This document shows, in pieces, positions 31,501 through 39,519 of a stretch of 64,000 nt of DNA; position 1 is the stretch's first letter; each line of letters begins with the position of its first letter. Made by a program: the position numbers and the translations under genes. Location: the NCBI GenBank assembly GCA_905221605.1, contig CAJNDS010000490.1:7501-71500 (forward strand), read 5' to 3'. This DNA comes from Symbiodinium natans (Eukaryota; Sar; Dinophyceae; Suessiales; Symbiodiniaceae). The notes under the pieces were generated by a model. That model saw nothing but the letters and a program-made list of their open reading frames with translations. It had not been told where the DNA came from and did no database searches.

Positions 31501-31776
31501 ACAAAAAACATGATCCCAAGGATGCTTGTGTCTTGCAGAGCTACTGCGACGGGGTGGCCTCGACTCATGAAGTCGCTTCGCCACTTCCTCCATCTCCTTA
31601 CCCACATCGAAACTGTGTAGATCCTCAGGGTGGGAGGGGTCGGCACAGCGGGTTGGGCTGCACACAGGAAGAGGGGTCATGCTCACCGAAAGGGAATTGA
31701 TGCAAAGGTGGTGCCCTTTAGAGGGTTGTCCAGCCTTGTTTGTCGCTGCTGATGCCGATGCCCCATGGCTTGCCAT
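21656..31776 (-). CDS. Gene A: large intron-rich gene of a dinoflagellate family, unknown function
   Basis: Read from ATG 31774-31776 to TAA 21656-21658 through about 24 exons listed separately. Order of parts: Pro/Thr-rich N-terminus with 16-residue repeats; long coiled-coil exon; short charged exons; a W-rich segment (LLEDWLQSGQDWGRSSL); Ala/Lys-rich linker; a globular half with YLWGDDAEFTEHH, a Cys pair (CHHCHC) and PVKPKCHE. I remember this succession from many uncharacterised Symbiodiniaceae proteins but know no function. Introns carry CCCTAAA tracts, a perfect hairpin and TTTGGGG arrays. One exon has an in-frame TAG at 26327-26329 where relatives would have Gln (inference), so this copy may be decaying. 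Confidence 0.6.
21845..21910 (-). CDS. Gene A exon 23
   Basis: After CCTGCAG; reads INPRSYHCFMQEDHVGAMAS. The NPR...F..ED..G core is what I recall from the family. Confidence 0.5.
22125..22215 (-). CDS. Gene A exon 22
   Basis: Reads YYTLGRRALAQHMLLWPVKP then KCHE; boundaries approximate. Confidence 0.5.
22325..22405 (-). CDS. Gene A exon 21
   Basis: Reads EWFNQTERCGLYLSTDDACL; boundaries approximate. Confidence 0.45.
22418..22632 (+). repeat. TTTGGGG array inside a gene A intron
   Basis: About 28 units of the TTTGGGG variant ending in a G-run. ORFs of Gly/Phe/Leu/Trp across it are artefacts. Confidence 0.95.
22695..22815 (-). CDS. Gene A exon 20
   Basis: Reads VLAWLANLCVSKLNAGSYGP then EDDFVFVARAV. 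Confidence 0.5.
23155..23354 (-). CDS. Gene A exon 19
   Basis: Acceptor GAGTTAG (23355-23361). Reads FHPVYIRWCSMHTLNQGLLQ and continues for about 60 residues with helical character. Confidence 0.55.
23475..23632 (-). CDS. Gene A exon 18
   Basis: Contains EWFAMKTGWSSGSICHHCHC, a possible zinc-binding knuckle, followed by VPGALYPRRDLDNF. Confidence 0.5.
23912..23979. ncRNA. Perfect 29-bp hairpin in a gene A intron
   Basis: Arms of 29 bp are exact reverse complements (left starts GGGCAGCTGCAAGTG) around a 10-nt loop AGTTCGGTTC. It has the size of a microRNA precursor and lies between exons 17 and 18. Whether it is transcribed as a small-RNA source or is a recent palindromic insertion cannot be told from sequence. 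Confidence 0.4.
24132..24296 (-). CDS. Gene A exon 17
   Basis: Reads GHASYTDHDLMEEKVVTSLN ... YRGDWKWQK. Proposed donor AAG|GCTGGG is of GC type. Confidence 0.55.
24512..24806 (-). CDS. Gene A exon 16
   Basis: About 98 codons: LIPWLVEKGVFPVDQ, TAKYWEHL, then VPLYLWGDDAEFTEHHGDKL and HALLYCWPLTVFVQ. Acceptor CCTGAAG, donor CAG|GCCTGA (GC type). The acidic GDD-AE-EH cluster is the most conserved-looking part and could bind metal (inference). Confidence 0.6.
24870..24985 (-). CDS. Gene A exon 15
   Basis: Reads LHDVSLEVPLTSVEVPMKDD then RDNLVTKPRGIHM. Ends approximate. Confidence 0.5.
25053..25202 (-). CDS. Gene A exon 14
   Basis: Acceptor TGTGTAG. Reads TVWVVQEFEDHGVSMVGPAA, then ETSTKWSSNAQRDMMRRAN. 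Confidence 0.55.
25235..25407 (-). CDS. Gene A exon 13
   Basis: Acceptor CCTGAAG. Reads LWAKELPACNSPEDSAKTCA ... GAREMLAAVRQDRSPM. Confidence 0.5.
25703..25790 (-). CDS. Gene A exon 12
   Basis: Reads CGLSTPEEVAHVCYSDRVAT; preceded by a long CCCTAAA tract in the intron. Confidence 0.45.
25801..25985 (-). repeat. CCCTAAA tract in a gene A intron
   Basis: About 20 units with breaks. On the gene's own strand it reads TTTAGGG. Confidence 0.9.
26115..26187 (-). CDS. Gene A exon 11
   Basis: After ATGTAG; reads CANHAIVVVADRLVIDLRTW. Confidence 0.4.
26222..26427 (-). CDS. Gene A exon 10, contains TAG
   Basis: Open from 26427 (after GTGAAG) to donor CAG|GTTGGT except for TAG at 26327-26329. Before it: AEAEEAREEASVNLLCAKGS; after it: CNIFEIGLAYCARALSLRMR. 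A C-to-T change in CAG would explain the stop. Confidence 0.5.
26690..26922 (-). CDS. Gene A exon 9 (coiled coil)
   Basis: Acceptor GATCTAG. Helical, charged: HVEELTNAMQVLEEARGKME and later ALSACASAMKGA. Confidence 0.55.
27020..27301 (-). CDS. Gene A exon 8
   Basis: Acceptor TGTTAG, donor GAG|GTGAAT. Begins FNGGVSEPYIMHPALYRKYF, then a Pro/Ser/Ala linker and a Lys-rich helix (TKQANSKLTALNNKVSEVR). Confidence 0.6.
27360..27498 (-). CDS. Gene A exon 7 (acidic)
   Basis: Acceptor GATCTCAG. Reads EHELFKVWDSTAYESEEEEK and on to HANVDGEGTKLLM. Confidence 0.5.
27583..27860 (-). CDS. Gene A exon 6
   Basis: Acceptor CAACTTAG. Contains RLLEDWLQSGQDWGRSSLVQ, a basic run ERRRGRHVLRTFKELKGIFG and HPDLPDSEDPHL. 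The intron before it is made of telomere-type repeats. Confidence 0.6.
28081..28148. mobile_element. CCTAATTCTGAAA inverted-repeat element, copy 1
   Basis: Ends CCCCCCCTAATTCTGAAA and TTTCAAATTAGGGGCGGG. Lies in the intron between gene A exons 6 and 5. Confidence 0.6.
28336..28428. mobile_element. CCTAATTCTGAAA inverted-repeat element, copy 2
   Basis: Same left end; right end TTTAAAATTAGGGGGGG; longer centre than copy 1, 190 bp away. Confidence 0.6.
28550..28612. repeat. AT and ATAGAT microsatellite
   Basis: TATA run followed by about eight ATAGAT hexamers. Confidence 0.9.
28670..28833 (-). CDS. Gene A exon 5
   Basis: After TCTGTAG. Reads QAEKDEQDGGVLIDGVLMFK and AHNARMRFNRSFEST. Below the length that simple ORF listing shows. 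Confidence 0.55.
28965..29083 (-). CDS. Gene A exon 4
   Basis: Begins after CTGCGAG. Reads APAVPPVVEIVTPGAAMAQQ then LALAKEGLVRKDTTQLEA. Confidence 0.55.
29148..29923 (-). CDS. Gene A exon 3 (long coiled coil)
   Basis: About 258 codons, Glu/Ala/Gln-rich helix with heptads: CLEEADRLADRSAKATAVMN to EVEAQMQNLEI. Donor GAG|GTTTTG. The following intron (29084-29147) is only 64 nt, contains AACCCTAAACCCC, and is flanked by CGAGG on both sides. Confidence 0.65.
30133..30386 (-). repeat. CCCCCCAAC array in a gene A intron
   Basis: About 250 bp of AACC and poly-C units. Gly/Trp/Leu and Pro/Thr/Asn ORFs across it are artefacts. Confidence 0.95.
30850..31431 (-). CDS. Gene A exon 2 with 16-residue repeats
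   Basis: Acceptor CATTCAG. Contains about four repeats of a unit like EGKETDVPAVVGGQT, then a Pro/Thr/Val-rich stretch and ends NLIDALEDAAALTQAR. Probably disordered. Confidence 0.6.
31540..31776 (-). CDS. Gene A exon 1
   Basis: ATG at 31774-31776; MASHGASASAATNKAGQPSK, later EMEEVAKRLHESRPPRRSS. The start is chosen because it is the first ATG of the frame and a motif array lies directly upstream. The exon end is approximate. Confidence 0.5.
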
Positions 31777-31844
31777 GATTCCACTTCAACCACTACTCTG
31801 TTGTGTGATCCCTACACCCAATCCCAGGATTCCAGGGCCCCAGC

Positions 31845-31937
31845 AAAGTAACGCAAAGTCACGCGCAAGTAACGCCCCAAATCCGCTATGCACGGCAACG
31901 GGCCCCAAAGTCACGCAAAGTCACGCGAAAGTAACGC
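31845..31937 (-). promoter_or_regulatory. Six AAAGT(A/C)ACGC motifs upstream of gene A
   Basis: Copies near 31845, 31855, 31866, 31906, 31917 and 31928 alternate AAGTAACGC and AAGTCACGC. They lie 69-161 bp before the gene A ATG, where a promoter-proximal element would be expected. Confidence 0.4.
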
Positions 31938-32093
31938 GGAGTATTCCCTGGGTTTGCCTGTGCAAAAATAGGGATTTTCCGTGGTTTTGAGGGGATTTAG
32001 GGGATTTTCGCTGGTTTGTGGAGGATTTCTGGTTTTTCTCGAGGTTTTCTGCTGTGTTTTGAACGATTCTGCCCCTTTTGCCAGATTCGTGCG

Positions 32094-32168
32094 ATTCTGG
32101 GTGGGGGGTGGGTGGGGGGGGGAGGGTGGGGGGTGGGGGGGGTGGGGGGGTGGGGGGGGGGGGGGGGT

Positions 32169-32201
<33 letters not shown>

Positions 32202-32245
32202 GGGGGTGGGGGTGGGTGGGGGGTGGGGGGGTGGGTGGGGGTGAT
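32094..32245 (+). repeat. G-run tract (poly-G with GT spacers)
   Basis: About 150 bp of G-runs, with many chances for G-quadruplexes. Followed by a perfect hairpin at 32272-32304 (CAAACCAAACCCAA, T-loop, complement). Confidence 0.9.
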
Positions 32246-32642
32246 CCAACACGCCCCATCTCATTGGAAACAAACCAAACCCAATTTTTTTGGGTTTGGT
32301 TTGAACCAAACCCAATTTGTAGGGGGGGGAAGGAAGGGAAGGGGGGGTATTGGGTTTCATGGCATTCCACCCCCAAACCTATTACACCCTCAATCCTGAA
32401 CCCTAGAAGCTTAACTACAATTATCGGTGGGTGACACCCTTTTCTGCCTGGTGACTGTTCTGGGTCGACCCTAATGCAAACACTGTATTCTAGTTATAAC
32501 CGCCCTCCAAGTTCCTGGCCTTTGAAGCACTGGGAATGGCCGCGTCGTCGGCAAGGGTCAGTCACCAACGCTCAAATCAAACCCAACCCTACCTTCCAAA
32601 GCCAGAATCCGCCCGACCTTCAAGTTATTAGTTTCTCATAAG

Positions 32643-32673
<31 letters not shown>

Positions 32674-32834
32674 GCAAACAGACACTAAAAAAAACCCCAA
32701 GAGCCGAACCTTCACCCAGTGATCACAACACGACTAGTTGTCGCGAAAGGTAGGGTTTAGGGCTCGGGGCAGGGCGGGCGGTGGTGGGGGGTGGGGGGGC
32801 CGGTTTAGGGTTTCGGGTTCAGCTCCCGGCTCAG

Positions 32835-32884
32835 GGTTTAGGGTTTAGGGTTTAGGGTTTAGGGTTTAGGGTTTAGGGTTTAGG
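32835..32884 (+). repeat. TTTAGGG array
   Basis: Seven perfect units in a stretch (32305-32984) where I see no gene. Confidence 0.9.
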
Positions 32885-32984
32885 GGAACCGAAAAGATCC
32901 CCGCAAGCCCTCTCACCACTCCAAGCACACAAGGGCCCAATGATGCTGCTTCCCTGCCTAAACCCTAAACCCAAATCCTAAACC

Positions 32985-33114
32985 CTACTTGGAGATTCAG
33001 GGTACTTACAACCCCAATTGTTATACTTGCACTTATAACAAGCCCCCTATGATAAGCTATAGTATAATAGTCGACTACAATTGGGGTTTTAAGTACCCAT
33101 GAACCTCCAAGTAA
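32985..33114. mobile_element. CTACTTGG-family inverted-repeat element, full copy
   Basis: About 130 bp. Ends CTACTTGGAG(A)TTCA(G)GGTACTTA and its complement GTACCCATGAACCTCCAAGTA; next pair CCCCAATTGT...ACAATTGGGG. It is bounded by CCCTAAA repeats. Confidence 0.7.
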
Positions 33115-33254
33115 GCCCTAAACCCAAACCCTAAACCCTAAACCCTAAACCCGAATTAACCCCAATTAACCCTAAACCCTAAACTCTAAACGGTAACCCT
33201 AAACACTAGACCCTAGACCCTAACCCTAAATCCTAAACCCTATCCCCGCCAAAT

Positions 33255-33370
33255 CTATACTACAAAGCCCTGACGCTGTATCAGCCTCCGCTCGCAGTCC
33301 GGCGAGCAGCGGATGAAGCACCTGCACATGCTCGTGAAGGCAACACGGGTGGAGGAAGGGCGATTCGGAG
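33255..33370 (-). CDS. Gene B exon candidate (C-terminal)
   Basis: Frame reads SESPFLHPCCLHEHVQVLHP then LLAGLRAEADTASGL and a stop; a second frame is also open. Confidence 0.3.
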
Positions 33371-33639
33371 ACATTGGGTATAGTGTTATTAACTGTTGAA
33401 TAGTTTTATCGTGGCTTCGACTACTCAGATTCACAGTCACTAGCAATCGTCGCCTATTTGGCAGCATGGTCAGCATCCACCGCAGCACGGAATTAGTAGC
33501 CACAGCACTGTGGGAGTGGCAAAGCGAATTATACCTGTCAAACGAATTTGCATCAGCGAGCCCGGTGTCTAAATCCGGCCACATTATCATGTCCAGATTC
33601 TAGTCACCCAGAATAGCAGTAGAACCGGTTACACCTAGC

Positions 33640-33795
33640 TCAGTCCACATCTGCACATACGGTAGCTGCCTTGTACACTTCAAACACTGCCTGCGAGGGC
33701 TCAGTAAGAAATGGAAGCAGTGGGTCTGGTTGGTAGTCACCATTCTGGGCAGCCAGGATGAGCATGCTCTTGATGTCTTTTCCAGCTCTGCACGG
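33640..33795 (-). CDS. Gene B exon candidate
   Basis: Reads KDIKSMLILAAQNGDYQPDP then LLPFLTEPSQAVFEVYKAA. Confidence 0.4.
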   Translation of the reverse strand, partial: PCRAGKDIKSMLILAAQNGDYQPDPLLPFLTEPSQAVFEVYKAATVCADVD

Positions 33796-33859
33796 GACCA
33801 CAAATCAGGGGGTGGCTCCTTCAGGGGCTTTACAAAGGCTTGGTTCCAGGTCTTCCAAT

Positions 33860-33985
33860 CTTAAATCACCAACGCATGTCCTGCCAGCCACGCGTCTCCA
33901 GGATCTCCAAAAGCGACCAGCGGCCGAACGGCTGAGGGGCACCCCGATTGAGCTCCTCCTGGGAGCTGGGCTTGGGATGATAAGG
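33860..33985 (-). CDS. Gene B exon candidate
   Basis: Reads EELNRGAPQPFGRWSLLEIL then ETRGWQDMRW. Confidence 0.35.
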
Positions 33986-34264
33986 TTTAGGGCATTCTCA
34001 CTATTCTAGCTTAACCCGAGAAGGCTTGAACTGCACTAGACCTGAAGATGCAAATGGAATAGATTTTGAATACCTGACTGCCAATGAACACATCCAGGCA
34101 TACCCAATGAGGGTCCATATACCCATATAGAATACACTTGAGCATTGCAGGGGTTCCTATTTGGTAGAAACTATAATTACACTAATTAGGGCCCAAGTAT
34201 ATGCTGTATGTGTACATAGACCGTAAAAAACACAGCTGCTGAATTCGAACCTTGAATCCAACCA

Positions 34265-34470
34265 ACTGCAGTGAAGCGCTGCCACTCTCCTTCCGAAAGC
34301 AGCTGGATAGGCTCCTGTTTGCCGCAAGTCCTTGCCGCCTTGAACTTTCTGTACCTTCTGGCCATTAGACTTTGTCTTGTGCTTTTTGACCGTTATCTGA
34401 TACGAGGTTCCTTTCTCCTGGATTCGTGCACGCATCTCCTTCGTCATCTTGATCTGAAGTCGCGGTAACC
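34265..34470 (-). CDS. Gene B exon candidate (basic)
   Basis: Reads KMTKEMRARIQEKGTSYQIT ... QTGAYPAAFGRRVAAL. The AYP..FG..VA pattern follows the GVPC exon in the family as I remember it. Confidence 0.5.
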
Positions 34471-34859
34471 AGGGGCTTAGTTGGTAGGTCACGAAACTTA
34501 CACAACACTATAGCAAATTAGAATCGTTGCCCCCAGCTGCCCAATAGTATCTTGTCGGAGGATTGAAAGGAAGCATGCTGCTGAATTATTCGAATGGCAA
34601 GGGCCTTGATTAGCAAAAGAATGTATGGAAGGTTAGTATATGTAGGGTTTAGGGCTTTGTTCGGGGCAAGATCTAGAGCTTTGCACTGTGTCAGCTGCTA
34701 GGCTTGACGAGTTATTATAATAGTTTACTGGAGCAGAAACAGGGTTTAGGGTTTAGGGCTTAGGGTTTAGGGTTATTCAGAACAATGAGTTAAGCGTCGC
34801 TGTGCCACAGGCCAGCTGTGGTTTGACAGAAATTCCGCCATAGCTGCCCATCCACCTAG

Positions 34860-35070
34860 GGTTTAAGGGGGGTATAGGGTTACGGGGGGGTTTAGGGGTT
34901 TAAGGGGGGTATAGGGTTTGGGGGTATTGGGGGTTTGGGGGGTTTAGGGTTTACGGGGTTTAGGGTTTAGGGGGTTTAGGGTTTAGGGGGTATAGCGTTT
35001 AGGGGGGTATAGCATTCAGGGGGGTATAGGGTTGGGTTTAGTGGGTGTAGGGGTTCTAGGGGCTTAGTGC
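34860..35070 (+). repeat. Drifted TTTAGGGGG/TATAGGG tract
   Basis: G-rich variants of the telomere-type repeat with extra Gs, in a gene B intron. Confidence 0.8.
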
Positions 35071-35300
35071 CCGTAACCCTACCTGAGACTCTCTATTTAC
35101 TTATAGTTTAGTGGTAGCTACCCCTTAATTATAGGTATAAAACCCATTAAACTGTAGGTAACGAGAGTCCCAAGGAAACCCCAAGCGATTCTGGCCAAAG
35201 GTACCAGGTTGTGATTATTCTCATCAGGAGTGCTCGATAGTGGTTCGTAAAAAAAGACTTTATAGTTTTGGATTGATAATACGACAAGGCACCATCGTAC

Positions 35301-35692
35301 TGCCAAAGCCCCAATAGGCAGCTGCAACAGCCACTTCAATGGTGGCAGCCAGTACAAAAATGTCCAGCGAGGGTTTTCTATTGCAAATAGTACCCCACGC
35401 ACTGTAGCCAGCACTGCTAGAAAGGCGAAGCGGCTCCCCAGAGTATTTCCAACTCGTACGAAGGAATGTTTTTCATTTCCCCACGGTTGCTGAGCACTGC
35501 GACGATGAGTCCCGGCACTAAAGAAGATAAAGGAATTGCAAGGAACTCCTCCAAACAATAAGCCGTGTTTTTGAATGCGCAAGACATCGCGAACTGCGCG
35601 GCTGAAGCCAGCAGGGCGAAGAAGGTCTTGGAAAACGAGGTCCTTGTCCACATCATACCCTTGCCTTGGGTGGCTTTCCCAACCGGCGCATT
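35301..35692 (-). CDS. Gene B exon with GVPCNSF motif
   Basis: Acceptor GGACTAG. Reads GYDVDKDLVFQDLLRPAGFS, then LLFGGVPCNSFIFFSAGTHR, then GNTLGSRFAFLAVLATVRGV and IENPRW. With the previous exon's FAG motif, the Asp and the P-C-x-S-F loop follow the order of motifs I and IV of C5-cytosine methyltransferases (F-x-G-x-G; P-P-C). The catalytic Cys context is GVPC rather than PPC, so this is at most a divergent relative. Confidence 0.55.
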
Positions 35693-35920
35693 CTAGTCCA
35701 ACACCCCAGACCCTTGTCACAAACCTGCAACACCAAAACCAGGCCCTGTAAACCCACACGCCCCTCTAACTTTAAACTCCTAGTCCCTGTTCTATGACCA
35801 CAATCATGAGCCAAGTGTCGCAGTGTGGGCACGAGAACCTGAATTATGGATTGTGGGCCAGACAGGGTTCGGGTTTAGGATTTAAGGATGACAATATGAA
35901 GCGCCTTATGGTTTTCTTAC

Positions 35921-35994
35921 AGTGTGGGGCCATTTTGCAAGCTGGGCTCGAAACCCCTCCACGATGGACTGTACACCAGCAAACATCTCGTACG
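35921..35994 (-). CDS. Gene B exon, FAG motif
   Basis: Acceptor CTCACAG, donor ACT|GTAAGA, both canonical. Reads YEMFAGVQSIVEGFRAQLAK, a glycine-loop-like beta-turn-helix. Confidence 0.5.
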
Positions 35995-36239
35995 CTGTGA
36001 GATCCTGAGACATCGGTCTGTTTGAATTTATTGGGGACTCACGCAAGCCTGGGCTCAGAATGAGAAATGGCAGAAAACGATTCTGGAACCCCTTTCACCC
36101 TCCAGCGTCACGAAAGGTTTCTTGTGGCATGCCGGCTGCTGCGAAATCAGCCAGATGTATCCTTCAGGAGCACACGAGATCAGGGTTTGGGGTTTAGGGT
36201 TAAGGGTACGGGTTTAAGGTCTTAGCAGTTGACAAGTAC

Positions 36240-36450
36240 AGCCGTTGGCTGTAGTGAAAGTTCGGTGAAAGGGCACCATAGATCATAACATGCAAAGTAG
36301 CAAGACAGCAGGCACGCCCATAGCCAGCAGGAGCAGCACCTGCAGCTTGCTTAATTTCGTTGCACGTGGCTGATCCATGGCGTCGGGCGAGCGCAGACAA
36401 AACAGGCGTCCACTTGGAGGGAGGCCACTGCAAACACTATTGCAAGGGGG
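36240..36450 (-). CDS. Gene B exon candidate
   Basis: Reads KWTPVLSALARRHGSATCNE then IKQAAGAAPAGYGRACCLATL. A second open frame overlaps, so the frame is provisional. The DNA from 36600 to 37560 has only weak ORFs. Confidence 0.35.
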
Positions 36451-37590
36451 CCAGTGCCATTGTCGGGCAATGGTGTGCAGTTGCAAGCAAGCTCGTTTAG
36501 CAGAAGCCCCAACAACATCAAGCTTTAAGCTAAACCTCATACTATCACTTCGCTCCAATCACCACACTGCAATTCAAATGAAGCACTGCAAGCCCCGAGG
36601 TATGTAGCCCGATTGGATCTTCAGGGCTCGAGCTGAGCTGCTCTCCTTAGGGTATAGGGTTTTGGGTAGAGCAAGGGTTTAGGGTTTAGGGTTAATTTAT
36701 AATAAGGGTTTAGGATTTAGGGTCCTATGGCCAAGAACCCCCCAGCTCACTACCCTCTGCTTCTTCCCCAAAATAATCACCCGTCGGCATATTCGAACCC
36801 TAAAAAGCCCTTATCAGCACAAGCCGAAACCTCTTTGCGTTATTGTCACAATGACCCCTTAAACCTTAACCCCCCCCACCCCCCCAACCCCCCCCAGACC
36901 CCACAGGTGAGGAACATGTAGGGAGCTGATGAGGCTTAGTTGAACATGCACAGGGCCCAGCCTGATGAGTTCTGGAAAGTCGAGGGCTCCGGGGTTGCAC
37001 GCGTACCTGCGCTCACAGGAGTTAAAAACAAAACGTATGTGTACACACATTGCAGCCACCGCCCTGCTCGGTCAGCACTCATTTCTTCAACCACCGACTC
37101 CAGACAGCAGAGCGATCGGTGTGCACTATGTGCAGCAAATTTTAAACACGAGCAAAGCCCAAAATCGAAGGCTACAAGTGCTTCTCTGGAGGTACACAGC
37201 CCCAATATTGTTTGACTGGCTAAAGACTTCTACACCATTGCAGGTAGCAACTTCTCGGGCGGAAGCTCGCAGCTCGTAATGCGCTATAGCTCGATCACTC
37301 GACAAGTCATCGGTTCGAAATCTTGTAATGCTCGCGCAGCTTCTGTGCAACCTCAGGGGAATTACTAGCTCTGAGAAATATGGACACCAAAACCCAAGCT
37401 TCACCGGACGAGCACACACATGTTTTAATTTAATTTTACAATCACAACAATGGCAGGAAGCAGGATTGGGGTCAGTCCAGCCAGCCAGGGCCTGTGACAG
37501 CTCCCACCTTATTTGTAGCGGTCATGAGTTGCGTAGCAAAACTATATTCACCTGAGCCACTGCATGCTTCCATGGCAACCACTTGAAATC

Positions 37591-38355
37591 TCACCGACAC
37601 TCATGAACGAGGGGCGCGATAAGCAGAGAGGGGTAAACATTGAAGCCGATCGAGCTCCCTCCCTTGGCATCGGCATGCGCGAACTGCACCAGGCAGCGGG
37701 GCACCATAGTCACCTTCGGAACGTAGAACTCCGAGAACTTCAAGATAACTCCGATCGGGGAGTGGGCGGCAGCATTGGCAGGGTCTGGGGCAACTGTGAA
37801 GGACTGGCGGGCAAAGGGGTGAGGGGGCAAATCAAGCCCAGGCAAGCACACAGCACGAAGCATACTGAGGTTCTTCTTTGCAAGCTCCAAACGCTTCTTC
37901 TGGGCAAGGCGGCGGGCACTCATGAGGAACTTGCCATCGGATCCTGGGGGCTGCGGAGAGGACACAGTGGAGGCCTCCCGACTGCTGCTGCCCCTCACTG
38001 GTGTGCGCATGACTTCAACCCTCTCCACCCGGCGCTCCAGTGCCCCTGCAGCCACGGCCTTTCCAGCCTTCTGCAACTTTCCTTTTGCCTTGGCCTTGGC
38101 CTTGGCCTTTGCCATGGCCTTTACCTTTGCTTTTGCCTTGATCACCTTCTTTGTCTCTGCTTCCGCATTGACAGTGGCCTTGCCTCCGGGGCCTCTACCC
38201 CTTCCTTTGGCTCCCTTCGGCTTTCCAATGGAAGTGCCAGGGTTGCTTGCCGCGGCGTTGGAGCTTTGACCCCGACCCCGACCCCGACCCCCACCACGCT
38301 TTGGGCCAGCAAGCTTCTTGGTCATGTGATCCTTGGCAACACATTTAAGTTCCAA
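37591..38355 (-). CDS. Gene C last exon, Lys/Ala-rich then globular
   Basis: Starts near VAKDHMTKKLAGPKRGGGRG, then a Lys-Ala run (AKAKVKAMAKAKAKAKAKGK) resembling histone H1 tails, then a 110-residue part with LPPHPFARQSFTV and SIGFNVYPSLL, ending HECR and TGA at 37591-37593. The basic half suggests nucleic-acid binding. Confidence 0.55.
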   Translation of the reverse strand: MELKCVAKDHMTKKLAGPKRGGGRGRGRGQSSNAAASNPGTSIGKPKGAKGRGRGPGGKATVNAEAETKKVIKAKAKVKAMAKAKAKAKAKGKLQKAGKAVAAGALERRVERVEVMRTPVRGSSSREASTVSSPQPPGSDGKFLMSARRLAQKKRLELAKKNLSMLRAVCLPGLDLPPHPFARQSFTVAPDPANAAAHSPIGVILKFSEFYVPKVTMVPRCLVQFAHADAKGGSSIGFNVYPSLLIAPLVHECR

Positions 38356-38439
38356 AAACCGCGGTCACCTCTTTAAAATCCCAACCACTCATTCCCATGA
38401 GCATGCTACCGGGAAGCAACAAGTGCGTCGTGACGAGCA

Positions 38440-38684
38440 CCGCTCTGCATCTCCACCAAGCTTTGGGAGGCCACAGGACTCGACTGACTACCCTCCCCCC
38501 TTGCAACAGGCACAGCCCATTTGGGGAAAAACGGTAGATCTGAAAGCGGCGCGCGATGGGATTCGGCGGGGGTCGCACGCTTCACTGCTTGGCTTTCCTC
38601 CGGATCCTCTAGGCTAAGCGTACTTGCAGTTCTCTTCAAGTTTCTCATCGTCGATGGAGGCACGACAGTCAGATCCTTCTCCAT
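38440..38684 (-). CDS. Gene C exon
   Basis: Starts at ATG 38684 or earlier (the frame is open upstream through TTCTAAG). Reads MRNLKRTASTLSLEDPEESQ and on to PLSDLPFFPKWAVPVARGEG. Confidence 0.5.
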
Positions 38685-38769
38685 GGCCTTAGAATGATTT
38701 ATGTTTTTGTAAATTATAATTTGCGAATGAACCAGGAAGATAAAAACTCATGCACCAGCACTTGTACAT

Positions 38770-38930
38770 ATTTTTCGAATCATGATGACGTCGTCGACAC
38801 ATATACAGACGTTGCAAACACACACGACACACGCGACTAAGACGACAGACACGACACCGAAACCCCGACGCACCGACGAACCGACACACCGACGCACCGA
38901 CACACATGTACACACACACACACACAGACG
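38770..38930 (+). repeat. ACACGAC/CACACA simple repeat
   Basis: Degenerate CA- and CGACA-rich microsatellite between gene C exons. Confidence 0.8.
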
Positions 38931-39114
38931 GAAGCAGGCTCACAAAACTGTATGCAACAAAGCCACTTCGTGAGCCAGCTCGAAACTCCCAGGTGATGGA
39001 TAATACACGTCATCCACACCAAAGCAATCACCGGAGTTTGGTGCAACAGAGTCCTCAAGACAGCAATAGTTCGTAGTTTAGGGTTTACGGTTAACGGTTT
39101 AGGGTTTAGGGTAT

Positions 39115-39500
39115 TCAAACATCATACTTCCGATCGATATTGTCCTGAGCAGAACCAGCAGGTGACAAGTGGACTGTGAAGGGCACAGTGCTGGCGGGCG
39201 TAGGAGCCGGCGGTGGTGAACCGGTTCCAGAACCATCGCCGGTCATTGGTGGTGACTGGAATTCGGGCGGCGGAAACACTCGGGGGGAGCTGGCACCTGC
39301 TGGCAAGGGCTGGGGCTTTGGCGGTGCAAGGGGCATGGACCCTGGCAGCGACAGGGCTTCGAAGAGCATGGGACTGTCTGGTTCTGGGGAGAGGGCTTCC
39401 AAAGGCACACATGCTCTCGCAGGTTCTGGGGAGAGGGCTTCGAAAGGCACTGTGCTCGGGGTGGGCGGTGCAAAGTCGAGCGCCGGATCTCCAAGTTCTT
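39115..39500 (-). CDS. Gene C exon, Pro-rich with FEALSPEP repeats
   Basis: Three related copies of (P/L)FEALS(P/L)EP-type units, then a Pro/Ser-rich stretch (PPKPQPLPAGASSPRVFPPP). Probably disordered. Confidence 0.45.
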
Positions 39501-39519
39501 CCTATGGGCTTGCTAAGTT

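Noticed and set aside
37268-37335. tRNA-like sequence (TAGCTCGATCACTCG and GGTTCGAAATC)
   Set aside because: The A-box-like and B-box-like words are too close and no acceptor stem or anticodon arm can be drawn; it also overlaps a minus-strand open frame.
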